A stretch of DNA of 64,000 nucleotides from Kluyvera sp040932435 (GTDB lineage: Bacteria; Pseudomonadota; Gammaproteobacteria; Enterobacterales; Enterobacteriaceae). The position numbers were made by a program, and so were the translations under genes. Shown here piece by piece: positions 31,902 through 41,144 of this stretch. Each line of letters begins with the position of its first letter. Position 1 is the first letter of the stretch. The DNA lies in assembly GCF_040932435.1 (NCBI RefSeq), contig NZ_JBFQGA010000006.1, positions 1-64,000 on the forward strand, read 5' to 3'. Below the pieces are notes generated by a model. That model ran no database searches. It was not told where the DNA came from and saw nothing but the letters and a program-made list of their open reading frames with translations.

Positions 31902-32983
31902 GTACGGACAACGATCAGGACGTCGTTTCTCTGACGGTGGGTGGGAAAATCATTGAGGGCTGGGATTCGGTCCGGATTACCAGGGGAATAGAACGTTTTC
32001 CCTCGGATTTTGATCTTGGCCTGATGGATTATTTCCCCGGCAGTGATAATAAGCAACTGGTTGAAGAAGGTATGCCCTGCACCGTCGACATTGGCGATGA
32101 TCTTGCTGTTACTGGCTATGTCGATGACTGGGAGCCTGCAATCTCGCGGTCCCGACATGAAGTACGTGCGACAGGCCGGAGTAAATGTCAGGACCTGGTA
32201 GATTGTTCCGCTGAGTGGCCCAACAATGCCATTAACGAAAGCAATGCACTGGAAATAGCGTCCAGGCTTGCGTCGTATTATGGCATCAGCGTTTCAACGG
32301 ATGTGAACGACCTGGTGAAAACGCCGCAATTTACACTCAACTGGGGAGAGTCACCCCAGGAAGTGATTGAGCGTGTCGCAAGGTGGTCGGCTCTGCTCTA
32401 TTACGACCAACCCGACGGGAATTTGTTGCTTACCCGTGTTGGCACGCGCCGTGCAGCAAGCGGTATTGCTGAAGGTCAGAATGCTGAGCAGGCTTATTAC
32501 CGGACATCGATGGCTGACCGATTTTCTGATTATGTCGGCGTCTCGATGGGGATTTCCTCAATCGCCGGTTATGCGCCAGATACGGCATATGATGCGGTGA
32601 CTCTGGCGACGGCAAGAGACCCTGAAGCGGCCCGAATGCGTTACCGAAAGCATATTTCTATTGTGGAAAGTACATTGATGGCATCTCAGCAAGCTCAGAG
32701 CTCGATTGACTGGGAGATGAACCGTCGGTATGGGCGCTCGAAGCAGCTTTCCGTGACTATAGACTCCTGGCGGGATAAAGACGGGAAACTATGGGAGCCG
32801 AACACCTTACTCCCCGTAGACCTTCCAACATTACGCCTCCCAGATACTGAAATGCTTTTGTCAGAGGTCACCTATATGCGGGATGACAACGGAACGCATG
32901 CTCGCCTTACGCTGATGCCGCCTGAAGCATTCACGGTGCAGCCGTATGCGTTCTATCAGCAATTAGCGGGGTTCAACACATGA
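31898..32983 (+). CDS. Baseplate hub protein (Mu gpP-like)
   Basis: A 361-residue baseplate hub protein, structural relative of T4 gp27 and Mu gp44. Features are VVSLTVGGKIIEGWDSVRIT, DFDLGLMDYFPGSD, the VTGYVDDWEPAISRSRHEV barrel and GRSKCQDLVDCSAEW. Forms the central trimeric hub between tube and spike. Overlaps the neighbours at both ends by four bases. Confidence 0.9.
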   Translation: MSTDNDQDVVSLTVGGKIIEGWDSVRITRGIERFPSDFDLGLMDYFPGSDNKQLVEEGMPCTVDIGDDLAVTGYVDDWEPAISRSRHEVRATGRSKCQDLVDCSAEWPNNAINESNALEIASRLASYYGISVSTDVNDLVKTPQFTLNWGESPQEVIERVARWSALLYYDQPDGNLLLTRVGTRRAASGIAEGQNAEQAYYRTSMADRFSDYVGVSMGISSIAGYAPDTAYDAVTLATARDPEAARMRYRKHISIVESTLMASQQAQSSIDWEMNRRYGRSKQLSVTIDSWRDKDGKLWEPNTLLPVDLPTLRLPDTEMLLSEVTYMRDDNGTHARLTLMPPEAFTVQPYAFYQQLAGFNT

Positions 32984-33564
32984 ACCAGAACTTGAAAAAA
33001 GCCGCTGTGCGGATTGCTGGGATGCTGGGGATTGGGCGTATCACATCTCAGAAAGACAGCGGGGAAATTCAAAACGTTCAATACCAGACCCCACTGGAGG
33101 TTGCCAGTGCTCCCAGGATGGCTGATTTCGGTTTTTCCTCCGGGCTTCCAGCAGGTTCAGATGTTGTTATTGCCTTTATTGGAGGTGATCGCTCCAGCCC
33201 AGTAATCATCGCATCAAACCATCAGGGATATAGACGAACCGGTCTGAATGCGGGGGAAACAGTCATCTATAACCGGTGGGGTCTGGAAGTGTTGCTTACT
33301 GAAAACGGCGTTTTTATTGATGCGAAAGGGAAAGACGTTGAAGTAAATAACGCAACCAACGTCACCATAAACGCCAGCGAGGAAGTCCTGGCAAAGACCC
33401 CGGTTTTAAAGTGTACCGGAGACATTATTGATAACTGTGAGAGTAATACACGAACCCTTAAAGAACTCCGCGAAGCTCACAATGATCATCACCATGTAGT
33501 TAAAGGTATTCAGAAGGGCGACGACGAAGCCACCAGTGAGAAAACAGAGGAGCAGGTTCAATGA
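32980..33564 (+). CDS. Baseplate spike protein (Mu gp45-like)
   Basis: A 194-residue spike of the gp45/gpV family. It has an OB-fold near the N-terminus (FGFSSGLPAGSDVVIAFIGG), then a beta-helical section with regularly spaced strands (VEVNNATNVTINASEEVLAK) and a His-rich end (AHNDHHHVVKG) that may bind iron at the tip, as known for P2 gpV and Mu gp45. This trimer pierces the outer membrane. Confidence 0.88.
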   Translation: MNQNLKKAAVRIAGMLGIGRITSQKDSGEIQNVQYQTPLEVASAPRMADFGFSSGLPAGSDVVIAFIGGDRSSPVIIASNHQGYRRTGLNAGETVIYNRWGLEVLLTENGVFIDAKGKDVEVNNATNVTINASEEVLAKTPVLKCTGDIIDNCESNTRTLKELREAHNDHHHVVKGIQKGDDEATSEKTEEQVQ

Positions 33565-33998
33565 GTGATTTTGCTTCCTTCTGGAACGTGGATGAAATGA
33601 TTGCCGACTGGCAGGAAGGCGCGGGGATGTTATCTACCGATCATGACCTCCAGACGGTGATTTTGATTAGCCTTTTTACCGATCGCCTGGCACGTTCTGA
33701 TGATGATTATGGGGATAGCGACCGTCGTGGGTGGTGGGGTGACACAGGTGAAGATCAGCAACTTGGTTCACGGCTTTGGTTATTGCGCAGGGAAAAACTG
33801 ACGACCAATGTGGCAATAAAAGCTGAAACATACGCGCTGGAAGCTCTTAAATGGCTGAAAGATGATGGGGTTGTAAGTGATGTTATCCCAGTAGCCCAAA
33901 TCGTTATGCCAAATCGCTTGAACCTTATTATCCGGTATTTATCGCCGGGGAAAGACTGGCAGGAGAGCAGGTTCTACTGGATATGGGAGAAACTTTAA
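33561..33998 (+). CDS. Baseplate wedge protein gp46
   Basis: A 145-residue GP46-family protein, homologous to T4 gp25. Typical signature: DLQTVILISLFTDRLARSDD, RRGWWGDTGEDQQLGSRLWL and LEALKWLKDDGVVSDV. It builds the inner baseplate wedge and nucleates sheath assembly. Four-base overlap with the spike gene, one base gap to gp47. Confidence 0.9.
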   Translation: MSDFASFWNVDEMIADWQEGAGMLSTDHDLQTVILISLFTDRLARSDDDYGDSDRRGWWGDTGEDQQLGSRLWLLRREKLTTNVAIKAETYALEALKWLKDDGVVSDVIPVAQIVMPNRLNLIIRYLSPGKDWQESRFYWIWEKL

Positions 33999-33999
33999 C

Positions 34000-35142
34000 A
34001 TGCCGTTTAAGCGAAAGACTCTGAGTGAATTACGAGAAGAAAACCGTAATTTTCTTCAGGCTGAACTAGAGAACGTAGGCTCTCTTCTTCGTTTTGCCAA
34101 CCTTAAGGTTGTTGCTGATATGGATGCGGGGATGGCACACCTGCACTATGGCTACCTTGATTATATGGCGCTTCAGTCCAATCCTTTCACGGCAACGGAT
34201 GAAAGTCTGGCTGGATGGATGGCCTTAAAACGCGTCTATAGGAAACCCGCCAGCGCAGCTAAATCAAAAGATGTGAAAGCGGTCGGGGCCGCAAACCGTA
34301 TTATTCCAGTCGGAACGATTTTGAACAGGGGGGACGGATATCAGTATACGGTTGATGCGGAGATCAAAGTTCAAGATAGCGGGGAAGGGCATGGAGGAAT
34401 AACCGCTGTTTTACCGAATGTCACTGATGATGTTACTGGTGGCGGTGCGAACGGCAATGCAGATGCAGGAACGATACTCACGCTTGATGTAAACATTGCG
34501 GGGGTTGAGTCTCAATTAACTCTAATTGAAGCGGCTACAGGTGGCGCTGATATCGAAGATGAAGAGGCTTTCCGGAGTCGTGGCCTGCTTTCATGGCAAG
34601 AGCCTCCTCAGGGGGGAAGTGATACCGATTATAAAAAATGGGCTTTGGAGGTCTCTGGAGTCACCCGAGCCTGGGTAAAGCGTAGGCTTAATGGTGCAGG
34701 CACGGTTGGTGTTTACATTATGTGTGACGGTAATCTTAATGACGGCTTCCCTGTTGGAACTGATGGGATATCACAGCTTGAGAATTGGGGGGCTGTAAAG
34801 GCATCCGGTGATCAGTTGTCTGTCGCCGACCATATTTATCCGCTCCAGACTGATACTGCAATTATTTTTGTTTGTTCTCCTATCAGAAAGATCATTGATT
34901 TTGAAATAGCAGGTATAACGGATGCTGATAACACTGTTGTCAGTAATATTAAAAGCGCTTTAACGACTCTATTTTTTGATGAGGCCAATCCGGATGGGAC
35001 CGGGAAAATTGACCTGTCCGATATCAATAAAAGCATCAGTAATGTAGACGGAACGAAGGGATATATTCTTAATAGTCCGTCATCAAACATCACTTTTAGT
35101 GTTGGTGAAATTCCGCTGCTAGGTGAGGTGGATTTCGTATGA
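34000..35142 (+). CDS. Baseplate J-like protein (Mu gp47)
   Basis: A 380-residue baseplate J family protein. LHYGYLDYMALQSNPFTATDE near the N-terminus, RVYRKPASAAK, EEAFRSRGLLSWQEPPQGGSDTDYKKWALEVSGV in the middle and the C-terminal wedge helix are typical. Forms the wedge arm with gp46 and gp48. Follows gp46 directly and overlaps gp48. Confidence 0.92.
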   Translation: MPFKRKTLSELREENRNFLQAELENVGSLLRFANLKVVADMDAGMAHLHYGYLDYMALQSNPFTATDESLAGWMALKRVYRKPASAAKSKDVKAVGAANRIIPVGTILNRGDGYQYTVDAEIKVQDSGEGHGGITAVLPNVTDDVTGGGANGNADAGTILTLDVNIAGVESQLTLIEAATGGADIEDEEAFRSRGLLSWQEPPQGGSDTDYKKWALEVSGVTRAWVKRRLNGAGTVGVYIMCDGNLNDGFPVGTDGISQLENWGAVKASGDQLSVADHIYPLQTDTAIIFVCSPIRKIIDFEIAGITDADNTVVSNIKSALTTLFFDEANPDGTGKIDLSDINKSISNVDGTKGYILNSPSSNITFSVGEIPLLGEVDFV

Positions 35143-35732
35143 GCCTTTACTCACAAAATGATTATGCTTCCGCACTCGGTGCTTTATTACCACGGGGACG
35201 CGCATGGCCTCGTGCACCTGATACTGTGCAGGCAGCAGTATTACGGGCTTTAGGGCGCTCATACCAGCGATCTGATAACGACGCGGGTAATCTTATTAAA
35301 GGAGCATTTCCACCAACCGCGACAAGCATGCTCTCTGAATGGGAAAGTACGCTGGGATTGCCTGATGATTGTGCTATTGGCGAAATCGGTGGTATCAGCG
35401 ATAGGCAGCGTTCTGTTGTATCCAAGCTGATTAGCAATGGTGGCCTGAATCGAGACTATTACATTCGGGTTGCTGCCGCGCTCGGTTATACCATTACGAT
35501 TACTCAGTTTCGACCAGCTATGAGTGGAATGTCAGCATGTGGTGATGCACTGAATGGTGATGAATGGCCTTTTACCTGGAGAATTAACGCTCTAGAGACA
35601 ACCATTAAATACACTTTGTCCGGAGCCTCATACTGTGGTGATCCACTAGCATCATGGGGAAATAAACAACTTGAATGTGCAATAAATAATATTTCGCCAT
35701 CACACCTGAATATTATCTTCAGTTATTCATAG
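35139..35732 (+). CDS. Baseplate wedge protein gp48 (YmfQ/DUF2313)
   Basis: A 197-residue YmfQ-family protein. Recognised by YASALGALLPRGRAWPR, LLSEWE-like MLSEWESTLGLPDDCA, YYIRVAAALGYTITITQF and MSACGDALNGDEWPFTWRI. Links the baseplate to tail fibres in Mu-like phages. It ends 47 bases before the fibre gene. Confidence 0.9.
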   Translation: MSLYSQNDYASALGALLPRGRAWPRAPDTVQAAVLRALGRSYQRSDNDAGNLIKGAFPPTATSMLSEWESTLGLPDDCAIGEIGGISDRQRSVVSKLISNGGLNRDYYIRVAAALGYTITITQFRPAMSGMSACGDALNGDEWPFTWRINALETTIKYTLSGASYCGDPLASWGNKQLECAINNISPSHLNIIFSYS

Positions 35733-35779
35733 ATTATCTATTTTTTAAATATTATCGCTTTACTTAGTGAGGATTGCTC

Positions 35780-36511
35780 ATGCTCAGAATCGGGCAGGTT
35801 GAATCGTCTTCTACGGTCGACGGGAAATATACAGATGGTAATGTTGCTGGTGGTATTGCTGCAACACGCCTACGTGCCGCAGCTTTTAATGCTATGCAGG
35901 AGGAACTGGCGCATATTGTTGAATCGACAGGTGTAGCGCTTGATGTTGGCGATACGACTCAGGTTCTTGTCGCGCTTCAAAAAATTTTTGCAGGAAATAG
36001 TGATGCTTTAGGAGCTCTGGCTGCTCTTACTGGTGCTGCTAACAAACTCTCTTATTTCACTGGCCCGAAAGCTGCAGCCTTAACTGACCTTACCGCTTTT
36101 GCCCGCGAAATTCTGGCGCAAACTGATGCCGCTGGCGTTCTCTCAAAGCTTGGTTTGGGAGATGCAGCAAAACTGAACGTCGGCACGACGGCAGGAACTG
36201 TGGCAGCGGGTAATGATGCTCGCTTTGGATTAATGATTGGTGTCGGTCAGACTTGGGTCAATGTCACTTCAAGCCGAGCCTCTAAAACCACCTATACGAA
36301 TGACACAGGGAAACCCATTATGGTTGTGGTTAGCTCCTATGCCGTGGCGGCTGATGCGAATTTTATTGTTGATGGCGTCGCTGTGGCGCTCATTGGGTAT
36401 AACGCAAGCACAACTATTGTTCGCCCGGTATCGGCAATAGTCCCAGCAGGAAGTACATATAGCGTTTCCAATACCATCGGGAGTCAGTACATGTGGAGTG
36501 AATTAAGATGA
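35780..36511 (+). CDS. Short tail fibre protein
   Basis: A 243-residue fibre. The N-terminus (QVESSSTVDGKYTDGNVAGG, RLRAAAFNAMQEELAHIVES) is the baseplate-attachment region, followed by an Ala-rich shaft (GLGDAAKLNVGTTAGTVAAGNDARFG is the typical shaft repeat) and a small beta-rich tip (residues ~155-243). The tip is much shorter than most phage fibres, and no SU'-type alternative fibre end follows, although invertase remnants lie downstream. It decides host binding together with the assembly gene that overlaps it. Start at ATG 35780 rather than the TTG six bases upstream. Confidence 0.82.
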   Translation: MLRIGQVESSSTVDGKYTDGNVAGGIAATRLRAAAFNAMQEELAHIVESTGVALDVGDTTQVLVALQKIFAGNSDALGALAALTGAANKLSYFTGPKAAALTDLTAFAREILAQTDAAGVLSKLGLGDAAKLNVGTTAGTVAAGNDARFGLMIGVGQTWVNVTSSRASKTTYTNDTGKPIMVVVSSYAVAADANFIVDGVAVALIGYNASTTIVRPVSAIVPAGSTYSVSNTIGSQYMWSELR

Positions 36512-36948
36512 TCTACTTCAAAATGGATAGTGGCGATGTTTACGCATACTCAGAACAGGCCATTCAGAAAGTTAACCGCATCGACCAGCTGGAATCGCTG
36601 GCAGATGATGCCGCTGCATCTGAGTTAAGTGTTATCGATAAAGTATTTTTCGAAATTAGAGATAAAATCAACACAATGCGGAAAATGACTGATGAAGAGG
36701 TTGAGGCGCATATCAACCCTCCGAAATCCCACGAGGATTTAGTCAGCGAGGCGAACGCAGAGAAGAATCGCCTGATTCAGAATGCAAATGACACAATTGC
36801 ACCACTTCAGGACGCTGTCGATTTAGATATAGCGACAGACGAGGAAATATCTCTGCTTGCTGAGTGGAAAAAGTATCGGGTGCTATTGATGCGTGTCGAT
36901 ACGACAAAAGCACCGGATATCGAGTGGCCACCAGTTCCCACTGTGTGA
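36508..36948 (+). CDS. Tail fibre assembly protein (Tfa family)
   Basis: A 146-residue Tfa-type chaperone, overlapping the fibre gene by four bases. The C-terminal signature KNRLIQNANDTIAPLQDAVD (family: R..L...A...IAPLQDAVD), ATDEEISLLAEWKKYRVLL and the Trp-Pro ending (IEWPPVPTV) are characteristic. It folds or caps the fibre tip. Confidence 0.9.
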   Translation: MIYFKMDSGDVYAYSEQAIQKVNRIDQLESLADDAAASELSVIDKVFFEIRDKINTMRKMTDEEVEAHINPPKSHEDLVSEANAEKNRLIQNANDTIAPLQDAVDLDIATDEEISLLAEWKKYRVLLMRVDTTKAPDIEWPPVPTV

Positions 36949-37151
36949 TGGGGAGTGTGTGGTGAAAAAAAATAGCGGAAGACAACTCAAAATTGGTGAG
37001 GGTGATGATTAGAGTAGTTTTGGCAATCTACCCGGTGGCGCGCACGAACCTTACTCGTCGCGATCCCGAACTTAACGGTAACAGTCTGATATTGAATGGC
37101 CATTAAAACCGTCGAGTTGAATAATGGGGCTAGGGATTTATAGCATAATAT

Positions 37152-37183
37152 AAAGACATGTCCCTTTCATGGTTCATGTCTTT
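37152..37183. terminator. Bidirectional hairpin after the TupA-like gene
   Basis: Inverted repeat AAAGACATG (37152-37160) and CATGTCTTT (37175-37183) around a 14-base loop, flanked by A/T on each side. It lies between the end of the late operon and the end of the convergent ATP-grasp gene and could stop both. Confidence 0.5.
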
Positions 37184-37210
37184 ATCATGGAATGCATATG
37201 CGAGATGTGG

Positions 37211-38083
37211 CTATACGACTAAATCCGACTTCAGATCCCAATAAGACCCCCATTCATAATCAACAATGTCAGGAGAAAACACCTCCGTTCCTGCCCCGTG
37301 AGTTAATGTAATCTCTCCAAAAAACAATCTATTATTTATAATGTACCAGTCGCATCTTATATAACCCATACCCATAGATAGATCTTCTGATAATCTTAAC
37401 ATCTCATCAAGGCAACCTGGCTTTGGCTCATCAAATGAATTGTTATCATGTGCTAATTCTGCATTGATTTTCATCCAAGAGGAATCAAATAAATTCCTCC
37501 TGTGGCCGAATCCACCCTCATCAAATCTATCATAATCCACCTGAATAAACTTTCTGACATTCCCTTCACGGTCCCTGAAAACATGAACCTTATAATCTGA
37601 TGGTATATTACCACCATCATCCTTAAGCAATTCCTCTACAATTAGTTTTTTATCGATGTATTTATAGTGTTTCTCAAAGTTAACCTTATCATAATCCATC
37701 GCTAGCCATTCATTAGTTTTTTTTAGAATTGAGTTAAATGAATGGAGTGACTTATCCTTGACTATAAGATTTGTACCCGATGCATGATTTGATTTTATTA
37801 CAAATTCATTTGGCAAACTTTCATATGCATCAATGGTAAATGTATTTCCATGCCACAATATAGGTATTAAATAATTAGGGCCAATTTTACTCTCTACCAA
37901 ATCTCTGACTTTATATTTATCCGCCATCAAACTAAATGATGGTAAAGGGTGTTGCATTCTATATATTATTTTTTCATTGAAAGTTCTGGGGTTTGTTATG
38001 GATGGGAATCTACCAAATAACTTCTTATGTCTTCTAATCAAAAAGAACGCATCAGGGAATGCTTTTTTTATTAACTTCTTCAT
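37211..38083 (-). CDS. TupA-like ATP-grasp enzyme
   Basis: A 290-residue protein of the TupA-like ATP-grasp family. The chain starts TFNEKIIYRMQHP, LMADKYKVRDLVESKIG (about 53-69), then SLPNEFVIKSNHASGTNLIV (about 88-107, ATP-binding strand and Gly/Asn loop), VEELL, and YIRCDWYIINNRLFFGEITL with GAG (about 241-262), the Asp/Glu that bind Mg-ATP. Relatives attach amino acids or similar groups during cell-surface polymer synthesis. AT-rich, on the strand opposite to the tail genes, in the usual site of lysogenic-conversion genes. It likely modifies a host envelope glycan; the substrate is unknown. Confidence 0.75.
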   Translation of the reverse strand: MKKLIKKAFPDAFFLIRRHKKLFGRFPSITNPRTFNEKIIYRMQHPLPSFSLMADKYKVRDLVESKIGPNYLIPILWHGNTFTIDAYESLPNEFVIKSNHASGTNLIVKDKSLHSFNSILKKTNEWLAMDYDKVNFEKHYKYIDKKLIVEELLKDDGGNIPSDYKVHVFRDREGNVRKFIQVDYDRFDEGGFGHRRNLFDSSWMKINAELAHDNNSFDEPKPGCLDEMLRLSEDLSMGMGYIRCDWYIINNRLFFGEITLTHGAGTEVFSPDIVDYEWGSYWDLKSDLVV

Positions 38084-38157
38084 ACCTGTACCCCGTTAAC
38101 CATTGATCAAATGTGTATATCATAATGGAATGGTAATGAATAAACAATGGATAAATA

Positions 38158-38513
38158 ATGAATATCTATGGTAGTAGTTGGATAGAAGTCAATAGAAATC
38201 AAATTGGTGTCATCCGTTCTATTACTGATGGCGTTGACCTGAGCACTGCAAGCGGACGATATAACTTCCGTAATATTCTCTCTGCGGCACAATATGAGTC
38301 TGACATGAATAGTGAGTGCACTCTGGCTGGATTGGCCGTAGCCCGCGCTAGGGGCGAGTTGGTGGTCGTAGACCTAAGTTTACTGATGAGCACTTGGATG
38401 CATTTGAACGATAAATTAGGTCCGGCTGTTCACATCGTGATATAGCTCTCAGACATGCGGTCGGTCTCTCGACTCTCTACAAACGTTATCCGGCACAGCA
38501 AGGGCATCAGTAA
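38158..38513 (+). pseudogene. DNA invertase (Pin/Gin-like), C-terminal remnant
   Basis: Residues ~20-66 read as the middle of a serine invertase (FRNILSAAQYESDMNSE, TLAGLAVARARGE versus Pin HVMGALAEMERELIIER and TMAGLAAARNKGR). The open frame ends at TAG 38443, but in another frame GLSTLYKRYPAQQGHQ continues to TAA 38511, matching the Pin C-terminus LSTLYKKHPAKR. The catalytic Ser domain is absent. A frameshift thus breaks this invertase fragment. Invertases of this type flip tail-fibre segments. Confidence 0.7.
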
Positions 38514-38945
38514 AACCTCTTTCCGCTCATTTTTTTCTATGCAGAATGTGTCTTTTTGGCACCTTCTGACAGTGAAAAATTTATCGCGTGTTGGTGCAAA
38601 AAAAATCGCCGCGCTACAGACGAAGAATAAATGCCCTAGATGAATGGGAAGTGTGCGGGGCTGCTGATACGTGTTAAGACCGATTCTGCACCCGATATTC
38701 AATGACCTATCCCTCCAACTCAGGAGTAGCATTCAAATGCGCTGCAACTGAAGATGAAATTACAACACATTTAGCTAGTAACCAATCCATATCGACGATA
38801 TAAATATCCCTAATTCAGGCAGCATGTTTACAATGTTGTCTGAATTGAACAACCACGATATCAAAGAAGCTAAAAGTCAGAAGCAGCTAGCGTTCGTGCA
38901 CGTTTTAAATTATATAGCATCGATGTTGTATTTCCTTGCTAATAA
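38514..38945. other. Non-coding stretch, no clear gene
   Basis: A 432-base gap between the invertase remnant and the sulfatase-like pseudogene. There is no ORF with a ribosome site and recognisable content. An imperfect inverted repeat, AATTCAGGCAGCAT and ATGTTGTCTGAATT (about 38813-38848), is the only structure noted. It probably consists of decayed tail-fibre/invertase-region DNA. Confidence 0.4.
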
Positions 38946-40466
38946 TTACCCACCTAATGATTGCAGTTTTTTGATTTCACTTATTATTTTATTATCGTCA
39001 ACCGGTATTAAATGTTCGCTGCATGTATTGAGGTATTGGTCTCCAATTGCGGTAGTGCAACCAAAAATAGTGTGTTCCCCTGAGTCGAAAAGAGATGTCT
39101 CAATAAAGTGATTTTTAACATCAGTAGTACCGACAATGTCGAGTATTGTTGGTGCTAAGGTTAAAGAATTCAGTCCGTGGGCATTAAAAATACTAGGGGT
39201 CATACCTTTTGTATATATAATCAAAGGTATCCGATCAGAGAAATAAGATGACTGTGTTTTGAAGGTAGATATGAAACCTTTATCTGGATATGAGGCATGA
39301 TCTGTAGTGAAAATTAAAGTTGTATTGTCGGATATAGTGCTTTCATTGAACTTCTTAATGAATTCTCCGAATTGCAAATCCATGTTGGAAAATTTGTTAA
39401 GATATGGGTTTTTACCATTTCCATATTTATGATCCGGACTATCAAGTCCAACGTGCGTACCAACAGTATAGACACCATAGAAAAATGGCTCTTTTATGGT
39501 ATTTATTTTTTTGAACAATAATCGATATGAGTCTTTGTCACTTAACTCATTAACGCTCCATTTTTCCATGTTGTCTAAATCATTAGAGCCAAATAATTGA
39601 TCGAACCCTAAAGTTTTTAGCATCAAACTAAGGTTTTCATTTGAATTATTTGAGGATTGAAAATATGTATTATACCCTATTCTTTTTAACTGCATTGATA
39701 GGCTATCAGTTTTATTATTTTGATATCTGTTTTTAATGTCAGCAGTAGACATTTGACCTATACCCAGACCACCTTTATATTGCCCGCCAGTAAATTGGTA
39801 AGATGATGATAGTTGTCCCCTTAACCCTCTAAAGGTAGCAGCGGTGTGATTGTAATAGTTTTTAACATCTAAAGATGATTGCTTTAAATTATAAAGATTC
39901 GGTGTTATTTCTTTTTAAATAACATCGTAGGACATACCTTCTGTAAATATAACGATGACATTTTTGTGTCTTTTGGGAACGAATTTTCCGAATTCGCTAT
40001 TATTACTGACCGATGATTTTTCTAATCGGTTGTATGTTTCCTTTGCGTATTTTTTATATTTATTAGCAGCGTGCCTTTGATATGCCACTTTGAAAACTGA
40101 TTGAGTAAGTGAATAAACAGGGCTAGAAGGTGATAATAGAACTAAAATTGCCAAAGCTTTTTTTAATATGGATTTATTTTGCGTTTTTTTAGATAAAAAG
40201 AAGAGTAATGAAAAGCTTGCTAATAATAAGGCTGAGAAGGTATAGGTATTGTGGTTGCCAGCCTCTTTGAATTGATCTATGTTTGATATGGCCAATGGCG
40301 GAATAAACAGACCTGTGCTGATTAATGAGGTTAGCTGTAAACATATCAGCGAAGATATAAATGAAAATGATAATATTTTTATTGCTAACATTAACTTCGT
40401 TTTATCAGGAAAACTAAACAAATAAATGCAAAGAAAGTAAGATAAAATAGTATAAATGTAATTCAT
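38946..40466 (-). pseudogene. LTA-synthase/sulfatase-like membrane transferase, broken by one ochre codon
   Basis: One frame, 506 codons, interrupted only by TAA at 39917-39915 (codon 184). Before it are hydrophobic segments (about 3-20, 31-50, 77-92, 105-120) and KNVIVIFTEGMSYDVI with the metal-binding Glu176. After it the same frame goes on KEITPNLYNLKQSS, HTAATFRG (candidate nucleophile Thr), GTHVG and FTTDHASY (Asp-His metal site). This is the LtaS/phosphoglycerol-transferase fold used to decorate surface glycans. Neither half has the whole active site, so it is inactive unless the codon is suppressed or the sequence is in error. AT-rich, facing the same way as the TupA-like gene. Confidence 0.75.
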
Positions 40467-40874
40467 TTGTCAAATTTCATATGGTTTTGAGGTCGTCTTT
40501 ATCGCACGTAAAGAAAATAAATGCAACTATTGTAATTTGTAGGTGGGGAGTGATATTTGTACAGTGGTATAATATTTAGACAGTAAGTTCATTACGCATG
40601 CTTGATGATTCGATTAAGTACATATATGTTCATGGAATATTTCTACCATTTATTTAAAGAAAGCTGTGATGTAGGCTTCGATACTTTGTCAAGTAGAAAT
40701 ATATGCATTCTTTATGGCTATCAGATAATTTTGATGTAACACAAGGAAACTGAACCGTATAGCTTTAGTTGGCAGTGGCATAAACTAGGGAGTTTTGAGT
40801 GGTAAAAATTGAATTAAATCTTTACGGGCATAAACAATTAGCGTCATGAGGAATTGGTAGGAAATTAACCTACA
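40467..40874. other. AT-rich gap, promoter region without a gene
   Basis: 408 bases with no supported ORF. Very AT-rich, with a TATAAT at 40568-40573 on the plus strand lacking a good -35 box. It must contain whatever promoter drove the sulfatase-like gene on the minus strand, but no clear pair of boxes is seen. Confidence 0.35.
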
Positions 40875-41087
40875 CTGATTAGCTATGACAGGGTGTCAAC
40901 AAATGACCAGAACACCGCGTTACAGAGAAATGCCCTTGAGTGCGCAGGATGTGAACTGGCTTTCGAAATTAAGAACTACGGCAAAACTTCAGGCGGGTGG
41001 CTGCTCAAGGCGTTGGGCAACGGCGAACACTTGACACGGCCCGGATATCGAGTGGTTTCTGAAACCGAATGCGGCGTAACATGTTGA
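40875..41087 (+). pseudogene. DNA invertase (Pin/Gin-like), N-terminal remnant
   Basis: The frame from CTG 40875 reads LISYDRVSTNDQNTALQRNA then LECAGCELAFE, matching the Pin/Gin N-terminus IGYVRVSTNDQNTDLQRNAL including the catalytic Ser of VSTNDQ. After about residue 30 similarity fades (KNYGKTSGGWLLKALG) and stops at TGA 41087. There is no ATG at the family start. With the C-terminal remnant upstream at 38158 on the same strand in reversed order, it indicates a rearranged fibre-inversion locus. Confidence 0.7.
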
Positions 41088-41144
41088 CTTTATGTGATTT
41101 ACACTACGTTACATATTGTAACTACATCAGAATGAACAGCCAAT

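Noticed and set aside
38824..39111. 95-codon plus-strand ORF overlapping the end of the sulfatase-like pseudogene
   Set aside because: More than half is antisense to conserved sulfatase sequence, there is no ribosome site, and it has no recognisable content.
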